This document shows positions 1 to 11,115 of a stretch of 64,000 nucleotides of DNA, in pieces. The position numbers were made by a program, and so were the translations under genes. How positions within the stretch are numbered: position 1 is the stretch's first letter; each line of letters begins with the position of its first letter. Source of the DNA: Mytilus edulis (Eukaryota > Mollusca > Bivalvia > Mytilida > Mytilidae); NCBI RefSeq assembly GCF_963676685.1, contig NC_092349.1, forward strand, positions 86,812,604 to 86,876,603, given 5' to 3'. The notes beneath the pieces are model-generated. The model searched no databases and had not been told where the DNA came from. It was given only the letters and a program-made list of their open reading frames with translations.

Positions 1-224
1 AGCAATTTTGTGTTTCAATTTTTTAATATGTTTACTTTAAATGAAGAAAAATTAAACAACATATACGCAACAAAAATATTTTGACGAAGCAATGACAAAT
101 TGTTTCAAAGACTCATTACATAAATTTTACTCAGATTTTACATTGTATTTGACTGAATTATTTATTATTAACTGTTATTGAACTTAATATGACGAAAACT
201 GCCTATGCAATATAAGGTGTAAAC
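1..224. other. AT-rich sequence, nothing recognised
   Basis: No coding signal, repeat or RNA gene is apparent. Short open frames are low-complexity and match nothing I know. Confidence 0.5.
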
Positions 225-275
225 TCGGCCAATACAGAATAACTCGGCCAATACAGATTGTTTCTGTATTGGCCG
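225..275. repeat. Small hairpin with ggccaatacag motif
   Basis: The motif cggccaatacag occurs twice directly (about 225-239 and 245-256) and then once inverted (about 264-275), so 245-275 can fold into a near-perfect hairpin. The same 11-base core forms the arms of the larger inverted repeat at 1027-1127. I read it as a fragment of the same palindromic element, possibly one end of a foldback element. Confidence 0.6.
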
Positions 276-1026
276 AATTGAAACAAATACATGGATTTTG
301 GAACGTCTCTAGTTTTTACATCGCAAGTCAAGATTAACACCAACTTGAAAGTAAATAGTTGTTTGGAAGACGCAGTAATAAACTTGCTCAAAAGTTCAGT
401 ATGGCATATATTTCAGGCTAAAGACGGTCACATTCATTTAAAAAGCATTTTGAAAGCAGACAATGGAATTATTTCAGGTTTCAGGAACGAGTAAATTATC
501 ACAAAGTTCTGAAATTTCTTGAGGACCTCATAATTTCACGAAATGGCGAAGGTACAAATCGATTAATTGTTTACTTTCGCTTTTTTTTTTGTAAACTCTC
601 ATTTATTTTTAAACCCGAAACAAGGCATATGCATTCTGTAATTATGCAAATCTTCGTTCTTTGGTCATTTGGCCTATGGATAGTTGTATCATTTTCAACT
701 CCTACATTATTTGTTTTGAAAATATACAATTTGTGTCTGCATAACACATGCAATGGCAGTAACTTCCCAATTACTATTTATGTGTTGCGTCCAAATTTAA
801 GCTGTAACACTTTATAGTGACTGGAAAGGGTAGAAAAATTCATCTGATGAGAAAATGCTAAAGACACATGGAAACAGCACCAGATCAATATATATTGCAT
901 CTAATAAAAAAAACCTAAGATTTGGATAGTTCCACTTCAAGGTAAAATTATTTATCTCTTGTGAAATGAAATTTAAAAAAAAGGTAACACTGTAGTTAAT
1001 TAATAAAGACACTATTACGTGTATTT
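276..1026. other. AT-rich spacer between two related hairpins
   Basis: No gene recognised. The segment is bracketed by hairpins that share the ggccaatacag core, so it could be the interior of a non-autonomous element, but no internal feature supports that directly. Confidence 0.4.
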
Positions 1027-1127
1027 CTGTATTAGCCTTGTTATTGGTCCTCGGCCAGCTGTATTGGCCTTCGGCTTCGCCTCAGGCCAATACAGCTAGC
1101 CTCGGACTAATAACAAGGCCAATACAG
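1027..1127. repeat. 101-bp near-perfect inverted repeat (foldback/MITE-like)
   Basis: Two arms of about 43 bases (1027-1069 and 1085-1127) are reverse complements with about four mismatches, around a 15-base loop. Both arms begin and end with ctgtattggcc-type motifs. The structure is far from chance and is GC-richer than its surroundings. It looks like a MITE or foldback element. I saw no clear target-site duplication. Confidence 0.8.
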
Positions 1128-1332
1128 ATATACTTACGTAATAATATCATAGTATTAGTATTTATTATTAGTTTTGTATTATATTTTATCATTTTGTGGT
1201 TACGGGCATACCCAGTGATGTGTAAGGCATAACTATAATGCTCAATTTAATTCAATATATTTTGTAATCTCTCTTCCATGGTATTTGCATAAAATTAATA
1301 TGTCTTCTTTAACCTTTATGGAAACTTTTGAA

Positions 1333-1535
1333 AATTTGAAAATGCCTGTACCAAGTCAGGAATATGACAGTTGTTGTCCATTCGTTTGATATGTTTCATC
1401 ACTTGATTTTGCCATTTTATAAGGACTTTCCGTTTTGAATTTTTTTTTTTTGAGTTCGTTATTTTCGTGATTTTACTTTTTGAATATTTGTGCACTTTAT
1501 AATAATAGAGATTTTGGTTTTGAGGAAAAATGACG
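1333..1535 (+). repeat. R2 dispersed repeat, partial copy
   Basis: Contains the R2 hallmark tgtaccaagtcaggaatatg followed by segments meaning roughly 'cagttgttgtccattcg' and 'gactttccgttttgaa'. The same string order recurs at about ten places in the window in both orientations. The reading frame across it is a by-product of the repeat and not a gene. Class of element is unknown. Confidence 0.8.
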
Positions 1536-1545
1536 GTCAATCACT

Positions 1546-1833
1546 AGTTAGGGGATGACCATTTTTAGTTTTATTTGGTGGTGTAGACATCTTGCATACT
1601 AGTGATCATCATTATATGTTGTAATGCATGCTAATTATCTTTGCCGATGGTAACATTGGTTACTCTTTTCGACACAAATATTTCATGCATTTTGTGTTGC
1701 AGAATAGTCACTGACTATTATATATAATACAGTAACATAATTGAGAAGATACATTTACTTCACCTTGATAGAACCGTCTGCTTATTTTAAATTTTATAGT
1801 TCTTTGTTAATGTAAAGTACATTTTAATTTCAG
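1546..1833 (+). promoter_or_regulatory. Upstream region of defensin-like gene; splice acceptor at its end
   Basis: A polypyrimidine-like tract ending in ttttaatttcag (to 1833) is a good 3' splice site ten bases before the ATG. An untranslated first exon therefore probably lies upstream, as in known Mytilus defensin genes. A TATATAA string near 1720 is a possible TATA box, but neither the first exon nor a donor site can be fixed from sequence alone. Confidence 0.45.
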
Positions 1834-1842
1834 AAAGACACA

Positions 1843-4800
1843 ATGAGAGCAAGTGTAGCTATTTTGGTACTGCTCGTTTGCCTTTCAAGTAAGACTTTAT
1901 AGAACTCCTGTTACTTTAAAACGATTTTTTTATAATGTCACTTGAAAAAAAAAGTGGAGCAAGCATTTCAACAAATAGATTGTTTTTTTTTTGTTGGATA
2001 AAACTCCATTCTGTATGCTCAAACCCAGATACTTGAGAGCCAAAAATGTAAAAGTACATTAATGCGGTAGGATCTATATGACATACACGGACAAATATTA
2101 AATTGGCAAATTAAACTGCGACGGAGTTTTACTGTTGGGAATGAAACTTTTATTCTTTGTAGTTTCTAAATTTAGTTATGCGAAATGTTCTACCTATAAA
2201 AGATAGCATGTCGGTCTGATATATGGTCTAGTGAGATGTTGATAAGTGTATATTATGCAATTGTTGACCAGTCTGATATACGAACTATTGAGCTGATGAT
2301 AAGTGTATGTTAAGTACTTATTGACCGGTCTGATATACGAACTATTGAGCTGTTGATAAGTGTATGTTTAGCACTTTTTGATCGCTTTTATATAAGGTCT
2401 ATTGAGCTTATGATAAGTGTATGTTAAGTACTTATTGACCGGTCTGATATACGAACTATTGAGCTGTTGATAAGTGTATGTTTAGCACTTTTTGATCGCT
2501 TTTATATAAGGTCTATTGAGCTTATGATAAGTGTATGTTAAGTACTTATTGGCCGGTCTGATATACGAACTATTGAGATGTTGATTAGTGTATGTTTAGC
2601 ACTTATTGACCGCTTTGATATAAGGTCTATTGAGCTAATGATAAGTGTATGTTTAACAATTGTTGACCAGTCTGATATACGGACTATTGAGCTGATGATA
2701 AATGTATGTTAAGTACTTATTGACCTCTCTGATATACGGACAATTGAACTGGTGATAAGTGTATGTTAAGTACTTGTTGATCATTCTAATATACGGACTA
2801 TTGAGCTGATGATAAGTGTATGTTTAGAACTTATCGACTGGTCTAATATACGGACTATTCAACTGATGATAAGTGTTTGTTTAGTACTTATTGACCGGTC
2901 TATTATACGGACTATTGATCTGATGAAAAGTGTATGTTAAGTACTTATTGACAGGTCTGATATACGGACTATTGAGCTAATGATAAGTGTATGTTTAGTA
3001 CTTGTTGACATGTCTGATATACGGACTATTGAGCTGAAGATAAGTGTATGTTTAGTACTTATTGACATGTCTGATTTACGGACTATTGAGCTGATGATAA
3101 GTGTATCTTTAATACTTGTTGACCGGTCTGATATACGGACTATTGACAAATGATTGAGCTGATGATAAGTGTATGTTTAGTACATATTGACAGGTCTGAT
3201 ATACGGACTATTGAGCTGATGATAAGTGTATGTTTAGTACATATTGACCGGTCTAATAAACGGACTATTGAGCTGATGATAAGTGCATGTTTAGTTCCTA
3301 TTGACCGGTCTAATATACGGGCTTTTGAGCTGTTATAAGTGTATGTTAAATACACATTGACCGGACTAATATACAGACTATTGAGCTGACGATAAGTGTA
3401 TGTTAAATACTTATTGACCGGTCTAATATACGGACTATTGAGCTTATGATAAGTAAATGTTTAGTACTTATTGACATGTCTGATATACGGACTATTGAGC
3501 TGATGATAAGTGTATGTTAAGTACTTATTGACATGTCTGAAATACGGACTAGTGAGCTCATGATAAGTGTTTGTATAGTACTTGTTGACTGGTCTGATAT
3601 ACGGACTATTGAGCTAATGATAAGTATATGTATAGTACTTGTTGACCGGTCTGATATACGAACTATTGAGCTGATGATAAGTATATGATTAGTACTGGTT
3701 GACCGGTCCGATACACGGACTATTGAGCTGATGATAAGTGTATGTTAAGTACTAATTGACCGGTCTGATATACGGACTATTGAGCTAATGATAAGTGTAT
3801 GTTAAGTACTTGTTGACATGTCTGATACACGGACTATTGAGCTGAAGATAAGTGTATGTTTAGTACTTATTGACATGTCTGATTTACGGACTATTGAGCT
3901 GATGATAAGTGTATGCTTAATACTTGTTGACCGGTCTGATATACGGACTATTGACAAATGATTGAGCTGATGATAAGTGTATGTTAAGTACATATTGACA
4001 GGTCTGATACACGGACTATTGAGCTGATAATAAGTGTATGTTTAGTACATATTGACCGGTCTAATAATTGGACTATTGAGCTGATGATAAGTGCATGTTT
4101 AGTTCCTATTTAATGGTCTAATATACGGACTTTTGAGCTGTTATAAGTGTATGTTAAATACATATTGACCGGACTAATATACGGACTATTGAGCTGACGA
4201 TAAGTGTATGTTAAATACTTATTGACCGGTCTAATATACGGACTATTGAGCTTATAATAAGTATATGTTTAGTACTTATTGACATGTCTGATATACGGAC
4301 TATTGAGCTGATGATAAGTGTATGTTAAGTGCTTATTGACATGTCTGAAATACGGACTAGTGAGCTCATGAAAAGTGTTTGTATAGTACTTGTTGACTGG
4401 TCTGATATACGGACTATTGAGCTAATGATAAGTATATGTATAGTACTTGTTGACCGGTCTGATATACCAACTATTTAGCTGATGATAAGTATATGATTAG
4501 TACTTGTTGACCATTCCGATACACGGACTATTGAGCTGATGATAAGTGTATGTTAAGTACTAATTGACCGGTCTAATATACAGACTATTGAGCTGATGAC
4601 AAGTGTATGTTTAGTACTTATTGACCGGTCTGATATACGGGCTATTGATCTGATGATGAGTGTATGTTAAGTACTTGTTGACAGGTCTGATATACGAACT
4701 ATTGAGCTGATGATAAGTGTATGTTTAGTACTTATTGACATGTCTGATATACGGACTAGTGAACTGATGATAAGTGTATGTTTAGTACTTGTTGACCGGT

Positions 4801-6489
4801 CTGTGATACGGACTATTGAGCTATGATAGGTGTATGTTAAGTACTTGTTGACCAGTCTGATATATGGACTATTCAGCTCAGGATAAGTGTATATTTAGTT
4901 CTTATCGACCGGTCTAATATACGGACTTTTGAGCTGTTGATAAGTGTATGTTAAGTACTTATTGACCGGTCTGATATACGGACTATTGAGGTGATGATAA
5001 GTGTATGTCCTTTTTCCTTAATCAAAGATAGTCTTGACTTTAAAATAATCAGCTTTCTTATGAAAATATATTAAATCAAAACCCCTTGGACGCATGATAC
5101 TTTATCTTAATCAATACGAGTTGTTGTGCATTGCATGCATAATAAAAAATAGAGTATTAAACTGAATTGTTTACACACTGCCAGATGTTCAAAACATAGG
5201 TCTCATTTATTGAAATTTTGTTTTTGTACAAAGTAATTTTTTTCTTGAGGATATCAGACATTTTCAATAGGTTTCTGACAAGTCGAACTTTTTTTACCAT
5301 TCTGATTTAACCAACACATGTTCATGGTCCAAAAATCTGTGCCAAAAAACCTGAGTATTCTCACACCATGCTTAATCCAATATTTTTCCTGGCCCCCAAG
5401 TGTGTCGGATTGGACAAGTTCCACTATATATATATATATATATATATATTTATTTATATACTATCTACAGAAATAAGTAGTTTGATCAAATTAAATACCG
5501 GAATAATATATGACGATGTAGATATTTGTATGACCACTTTTGTTTTCCACATGTCATCAAACATTGGACAACCATTTTAGGTAGTGCCCCGAACGCGTTC
5601 TTGGATGTATTCTTTTTCCCTTTAAATCTCTCAAAGTCCCTGTGCTTTTCTCTGATTTTTTCAGGCATGACGATCAATCAAGCTGATGGACTATTCTTAA
5701 GATGTTATTGGGGAGGATGTCCGTCACCCACAGCTTGTAACTTCTGTTGTCGCCGCAGGGGATGTATTAGTGGAACATGTTTGAGGAGACGACGATGGTG
5801 GTCATGGACTAGACACCATTGTCGATGTAATTGTCCATTTGCTGGGTATGTAAAAACTTACTTCTATATATTTGATCTAAAATAAAGCAAAACAGGTTAT
5901 ACATCAGTGATACAACTACCAAATAACATAAAAAAGACACATATAGGCATCATACACAGAGCTTATACATCGACCCAACAACAAGAATAACCAAAAAGAT
6001 CTAGTGGATAACATATACAGATGGCGACCCTACAATTCACATAACTAGTTAAAAGACATCTAGAGGGAACTTATACAGATGTTTTTACAATATCTTTATC
6101 TCAAAAATTCGTTCCATCTTTAATTCGTCTCAAATACAAGACGTTATCTCAATATAATAATAAAAAAAACAATATACATTTGCCACCACATTCTCTAAAT
6201 AATAAAAAAAGCATTTATAAAGTTAAAGACAACAACTGTCGAGTCCTTTGACCTTTACTCTCAGCATTTAAATGAGTAATAACACTCTGTTATTTGTACA
6301 TACTGGATACAAAAATAAGGCATAAGTAGTATATCGCTGTTCGATTGAGAGAAAACGTATCCGGGTTACGAAGCGAAACCTTGGAGTGCACGGAATGTTT
6401 AAATTGTTTTAGTATATCCCTCTATGGAATAATATGGAAATGAGTTGATTATCATGATGATGATAAATGTTTTTTTCTATTGTAGATAA
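1843..6489 (+). CDS. Defensin-like cysteine-rich antimicrobial peptide precursor (76 aa, spliced)
   Basis: Three coding exons join in frame: 1843-1888 (46 bp, phase 1), 5665-5845 (181 bp, phase 2) and 6486-6489, where the first base completes a glycine codon and TAA follows at once. Donors are aa|gtaag and gg|gtatgt; acceptors are ttcag and tgtag. The product starts with a hydrophobic signal peptide (residues 1 to about 22). The secreted part carries ten cysteines at 29, 34, 40, 43, 44, 49, 54, 68, 70 and 72. Cys40-x3-Cys44 and Cys68-x-Cys70 fit the alpha-helix and beta-strand spacing of CS-alpha-beta defensins. Cys34, 40, 44, 49, 54, 68, 70 and 72 align with the eight of mussel MGD defensins, leaving Cys29 and Cys43 as a possible fifth disulphide. 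There are ten arginines and no lysine, and the loop 55-67 holds RRRRWWSW. MGD precursors have an acidic C-terminal extension; this one has none. A role in membrane-directed host defence is inferred from family and charge. Confidence 0.85.
2205..5008. repeat. 57-bp minisatellite, about 49 units, in the defensin-like gene intron
   Basis: The unit reads like ggtctgatatacggacta, then ttgagctgatgataagtg, then tatgttaagtacttattgac. The period is 57 bases, with substitutions but few indels. A 114-bp dimer rhythm is visible at about 2307-2560 (ttgatcgcttttatataagg at 2378 and 2492). A larger duplication of 808 bp places marker variants at 3031/3839, 3145/3953 and 3543/4351, i.e. 14 units plus a 10-bp insert. 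Because 57 is divisible by three, every open frame is repeated with a 19-residue period; these frames are not genes. Confidence 0.95.
5009..5664. other. Remainder of the large intron, with a TA microsatellite
   Basis: AT-rich intron sequence. A (TA)n run of about 26 bases lies at 5424-5449. Nothing else recognised. Confidence 0.6.
5665..5845 (+). CDS. Mature-peptide exon of the defensin-like gene
   Basis: This exon encodes residues 16 to 75 plus two bases of codon 76, including all ten cysteines. Acceptor tttttcag precedes 5665 and donor gtatgt follows 5845. It has clearly higher GC than the introns, and cysteine and arginine codons dominate. An ATG in it (5667) heads an open frame that runs into the downstream intron, but the upstream signal-peptide exon joins in the same frame, so the true start is 1843. 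Confidence 0.85.
5846..6485. other. Last intron of the defensin-like gene
   Basis: The intron runs from gtatgt to ttgtag. Around 6290-6420 there is a degraded reverse-orientation piece of R2 (ttcgattgagagaaaacg, ccgggttacg). Nothing else recognised. Confidence 0.55.
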
Positions 6490-6585
6490 AAGAGACAACA
6501 CAAGTTATCCATAATGTATGCTTTGATGGTAATCGGCATATTTGTAAAAGGATTTGAAAAATAAAATACAGTTGAACTGAATATT
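6486..6585 (+). other. Terminal exon / 3' UTR of the defensin-like gene
   Basis: The acceptor ttctattgtag ends at 6485. The exon supplies one base of the last codon and the stop, then about 100 bases of 3' UTR with an AATAAA signal at 6560-6565. The exact cleavage site is not determinable here. Confidence 0.7.
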
Positions 6586-6589
6586 TTTT

Positions 6590-7155
6590 TTCTTTTTAAT
6601 TACTGTTGGTCGATATAATAAGAATGTAGGTAAGTTTATGAACACGTATTTAATATAACGTTACTTGATACATCATGATGGCGTTGTCCCATATTTTTAA
6701 TTGCTGGTTTTGTCCTTAAATTTAAGTTAAGGAATTCCGTAAATATGCTATTACTTTCTTCTGTACTCCTAAACGCATTATGTTATTAGATATGGACAAT
6801 TTGAACTTGTCTGGTGAAACAATTTCCAAGTAAGTTTTGCGCAATAAATCATATCATACAAACAAAGAAAGAAAGTTGTGGAATGCTGGCTAATGCGACA
6901 TCTACCAACTAAAGATCATATGACGTAGATTCCAAAAAATAAGGGATGACCATTCGCCTTATTATTGACTTTTATATTGAATATCCCTCTGGAAACCCTC
7001 GCCCCTCTTTTATAAATGATCACATTTTAAAATCCACATTTTAAAGTCAGGTATGAAAGGAATAGATGAATGATGATAACTACTTATTATACGTTCTGTA
7101 CGTCCGAATTTCCTTAAAAAAAACCTTCAAACGGAAAAAATATAAAGTAAATATG
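6590..7155. other. Intergenic AT-rich sequence
   Basis: No gene, RNA or clear repeat boundary seen. Confidence 0.4.
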
Positions 7156-7640
7156 TAATAATTGCAGCTCCTACTCAGACTTTGTAAAACGTCATCAGTG
7201 TCTGAGCAGAAAGTTGATGAACCAGGGGTATGTCAAAGAACGTCTCGTCCTTTTTTCTAAAAATGTTCATTAGAAGGTTCCAAAACCTTGTTGATAAATA
7301 TTCCGTATCAAATCCACAAATAATACAGGATGGTCATAATGTACAGATTCTGCGTACTGACGTTGTTTATCATCTTAACAACATGTTATATTGTTTTTTC
7401 ATTTGTCTTTGTTCTATTATTAATATTACTTTTACTGTTCGATTGTTTTCTTTGATATCCATTTAACGTGGCTCGGTACATTCCGTCAATGTGTTTGTAT
7501 TGTCTTTCATTGTTGCTGGTGTGTTTTGTATATGCGACTTTTTGTGTTTCGTTGGTTCTTTTAACGTGACTCTGTACTTTAAAAGATCCTGTCAGTATTT
7601 TATTGTTCTATTTTATGTCATTATATTATGTTATAATTCT
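7156..7640 (+). mobile_element. C-terminal fragment of a Penelope-like retroelement plus 3' flank
   Basis: In the frame starting near 7174 the translation includes HQCLSRKLMNQGYVKERL, the typical end of the RT protein whose finger/palm region is seen at 12.4-13.2 and 15.7-16.5 kb. One frameshift follows near 7250, after which the frame continues with a segment ending in LVDKYSVSNP. The 3' flank resembles other repeat tails in bivalves. It is 5'-truncated and dead. Assignment to Penelope-like elements is from remembered family motifs and no GIY-YIG nuclease is visible. Confidence 0.55.
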
Positions 7641-8029
7641 TTTATAAATTAGAAAATACGTGGAACCACAAACGTCAAAATTATTTAATTACGTACTAGT
7701 TGAATGAACTTATAAATTCTATAAAGCTGTTGGACTATTCTGAATCTCGGTCTATTTCTGAAATTAATTCTTACATACTTTTGATTGTTTAACCCTGTAT
7801 ATATGCTAACATTGCCAATGTGAAATTTTTTAAGAGTTGTTTGTATAAATATTGAACGACTAAAATATGTGACGTGTAAATTTTCTGACGTAAGACACGC
7901 GAAATGTTTTTTTTTTTAAACTGTAAAACGATTATTACTGCTGTACCCATATTTTGACTATTTTATTTATTATGTCTAATTAGTTCACGCATCATTAGAC
8001 TGTCGTACAAAGTGAGAGATTTAGCGCTA
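7641..8029. other. AT-rich spacer
   Basis: Nothing recognised. Confidence 0.4.
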
Positions 8030-8235
8030 TACAACCAGGTTTAATCCACTATTTTCTACATTTGAAAATGCCTGTACCAAGTCAGGAATATGGCAGTTGT
8101 TGTCCATTCGTTTTTGATGTGTTTTGTCATTTGATTTTGCCATGTGATAAGTGACTTTCCTATTTGATTTTCCATTGAGTTCAGTTGTTTTGTAATTTTA
8201 CTTTCAAATGAAAAGCACACGCCAGAATTTATGAT
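8030..8235 (+). repeat. R2 dispersed repeat copy
   Basis: Shows ataccaaccaggtttaatcc-type and cctgtaccaagtcaggaat strings in the R2 order, followed by the gttgtccattcg and ttgattttgcca segments. It is very similar to the copy at 1333-1535. Confidence 0.8.
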
Positions 8236-8463
8236 AAAAACAAAAACAAACAAAACAACAAGAAAAACAATCGCATCCAACAATACTCATTACATTACAA
8301 GCTTTTAAAAAGTGGATAAGCATATCTTTACATGATCAACCATTACAATAACCGGAAACACTGTTGTAACGACAAAAAAGATTAAATGTTGAGTTTTATA
8401 AAAAAAAATTATTATAAAATTATGTTCAACAATAAGAAAAGAAATGCAAAGCTGTTACATCTA

Positions 8464-8745
8464 GGAAGATGTGGTATGAGTGCCTATGAGACAACTCTTC
8501 ATCCAGGTCACAATTTATAAAAATAAACCATTATAGGTCAACGTATGGTCTTCTACGCGGAGCCTAGGCTCACACCAAACAGAAAGCTATAAAGGACCCC
8601 AATAATTACTAGTGTAAAACTATTTAAATGGGAAAACCAAGGGTCTAATACATATAAAAAACGAGAAACGAGAAACACTTATGAACCACATGAACAAACG
8701 ACGACCACTGAACATCGGATTCCTAACAGGAAAAATGTATAGACA
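8464..8745 (+). repeat. R1 dispersed repeat copy
   Basis: Begins gaagatgtggtatgagtgcc, followed by tatgagacaactcttcatcc, an 'accattataggtcaacg' segment and 'gagaaacgagaaacac'. The same ordered strings recur at 9880, 22779, 33835 and 36966, and inverted at 37140, 40640 and 47255. The element class is not known to me. Confidence 0.85.
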
Positions 8746-8859
8746 GTAAAACAATCAGAGTAAAACAAATACTAAAACAATTAAAAACCACTTGTTCTGT
8801 AGCTTCTTTCACACTAATTCCAAAAATATAGTTTATATACTTTTGCCTGTAAACCCGGA

Positions 8860-9745
8860 TATAATTGACCACTTCCGGTTAACAGAAAGTAATTTCTAGT
8901 CTTTAGTGATCAATAAATATATAAAAATATATCAATTTTGAGTACTGTTATATGAAAAAAGTAGCTACTTGGAGTTTTCTCAAGGTCACTTCCGGTTGTA
9001 ATTTTTCAAGGTCATATGTCACTTAAGCTTTTGTTAAAGGTCATAAGGCTTTATAATGCATAAAGTTAAAGTAATAATCAATTAACCTTATAATTAGACA
9101 TTTCAGGGGCACTAACTCCTATAAGATGCCATTTGATAGTTTCAGACCAAAGGTAACATATCTTCGTTACAATAAGACAATCATTTTGCACTTGTTTTTT
9201 TAAATATATCTTTTAAAGTGTTTGAGAAAATGCAAAAACAAGGAAAAGTCAAAATTTAGAACTTGACCTTGACCGTTGACCTTGACCTCACTTTTTAAGT
9301 TAGAACCTAGGGACCACAAGTAAAATGGTTCAAGGGGTATATGGTTTAAGGTTTATTAGTTAAAAAAACATACGAACAAATTTATTTTGTTAAGGTAGAT
9401 AACTCCTATAACATTTCATCGAATCGCTTCGATCCAAATTAGCCCAAATTTTATGAGGATGTAACGAACAATTTAGAAAAAAGAATTTTGTCGATATCTT
9501 GTTTTGCTACGAAGGAGATGCACTCACTTGATAAACAGTGAATAGGGAGATAACTCTTACAAAGAAAATGATTTGGCTTAGCAGGGTGAAATTTAAAAGC
9601 GTATAAACTATACGATACAATCTGAAAAGTATCTAAGCAACATCTTGCGAAACAAAAATTTCAGAATGTTGCGGAAAAAAAATAATACTCAGAACAAATA
9701 CAATAGGTCTTTCCACAGAAAAGTTGAAAGACCTAATAAGCAAAC
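8860..9745. repeat. R7: repeat of about 0.9 kb ending in a hairpin
   Basis: The segment has reiterated gaccttgacc and cacttccgg strings, agatagataactcctata motifs, and a terminal inverted repeat taggtctttc ... gaaagaccta at 9712-9743. It reads like a bivalve dispersed repeat, which I infer from style, since no second copy is in the window. No protein-coding capacity is visible. Confidence 0.5.
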
Positions 9746-9879
9746 GACCCAGACTTGAAAATAAAGCTGTCGTTCAAACACAAAGGCACGGCGTAAGGGG
9801 GTCCGTACTAGATTTCGAACCAATTAATTACTAAAAACTGCAATATGATAGATTGCTGATCAGGACTATATATAAAAAA

Positions 9880-10180
9880 GAAGATGTGGTATGATGCCAA
9901 TGAGACAACCGTCCACAAGAGACCAAAATAACACAGAAAATAACAATTATTGGTCACCGTACGGCCTTCAACAATGAGCAAAGCCCATTCCGCATCGTCA
10001 GCTATAAAAGCCCCCCCCCCCCCCCCGAAATGACACTGTAAAACAATTCAAACGAGAAAACTAACGGCCTTATTCATATAAAAGTGTATAAAAATATATG
10101 TCGTTATTACCTGTCACTGCTGTCTGGTATTATACATCCTAAACAGGCATTCAAACCCAATTACCAAACATGAAAGACAG
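9880..10180 (+). repeat. R1 dispersed repeat copy with poly-C run
   Basis: gaagatgtggtatgatgcc opens a copy homologous to 8464-8745. An 18-base cytosine run lies near 10009-10026 inside it, probably a slippage-prone site of the family. Confidence 0.85.
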
Positions 10181-10439
10181 GGATAAAACGGAACATTATT
10201 ATCCTTTTGTTAATATAAAAATTGAGGGAGAGCTTTTTTCTTAAATTCCCTCCCATGCATAAACAAAATTAAATTTGAATTCCTAATTTTGAATGAACTA
10301 ACATTCAAAGAGGTCGCAATCCTTTAAACCTTTTCAAACATATAAACAATTAGAAGATCACAAAAGTTATTTTCTCATTTGTAACATGTTGATAGAAAAT
10401 GATTTGCTTGTTAATTAAACGATTTTTTTTAGCGCCACG

Positions 10440-10650
10440 GCGGTATGAGTATTTTTTTTATCCCAGGCATAGATTACCTTAGCCGTATTTGGCACAACTT
10501 TTTTGGAAATTCGGATCCTCAATGCTTTTCAACTTTGTACTTGTTAGGCTTTATAACTACTTTGATATGAGCGTCACTGATGAGTCTTGTGTAGACGAAA
10601 CGCTCGTTTAGCGTACTAAATTTTAATTTTGGAATCTTTGATAACTATTT
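10440..10650 (-). repeat. R4 dispersed repeat copy (inverse orientation)
   Basis: Contains caactttgtacttgttaggc and gatgagtcttgtgtagacg, the reverse complement of the strings at 23225-23385. The gagcgtcactgatgagtc core is shared. Confidence 0.8.
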
Positions 10651-10749
10651 GAGTATGAAAGTTTCTTTGTAATTTACGTTCCCCCCCCCTGTTTTAGACA
10701 TGATTTATAAAAGTGATTTGTCGAAAGTTGCCAGGCGAACATCATTATA

Positions 10750-11115
10750 GAGCTTAACAGTTTTATGGAAATGGGGAATATGTCAAAGAGAAAACAATCT
10801 GAATATACAGTAAATATCAGCTGAAGGTCATCAATGGGTCTTCAACGCAGCATGAAAATACTTCACCCGGAGTTGGTCCTCAGCTAGCCCCTAAATAAAA
10901 CTGTGTGCTAGCTCAGTGAAAATGGACGTCATACTAAACCCATAACATATAAACAAACTAAAATTAAAAATCATACAAGACTAACAAAGACCAGAAGCAC
11001 CTGACTTGGGACAGGCGCAAAAATGGGTCGAGGTTAAACATATTTGTGCGATATAAACTCTCTCCTTATACCTCCAGCCAATTATAGAATAAAGAAACAC
11101 ATAGCAATACGGCAG
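10750..11115 (+). repeat. R6 dispersed repeat copy
   Basis: The segment runs from ggaaatggggaatatgtcaa to ctgacttgggacaggcgc and gttaaacatatttgtgcg. A short inverted piece of the same family lies at 18095-18240. The class is unknown. Confidence 0.65.

Noticed and set aside
2937..3993. Several open frames of 62-71 codons with periodic IELMISVCLV or SIVRISD repeats
   Set aside because: They arise because the minisatellite period is a multiple of three. There is no start context, splice logic or independent coding signal.
5526..5885. 119-codon plus-strand frame read as a stand-alone gene
   Set aside because: It runs through a clear splice acceptor at 5664 and donor at 5846. The correct product uses the upstream signal-peptide exon and excludes both ends of this frame.
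7230..7466. 78-codon frame as a membrane protein gene
   Set aside because: The first half is the C-terminal end of a retroelement protein and the hydrophobic half is repeat tail sequence seen in an arbitrary frame.
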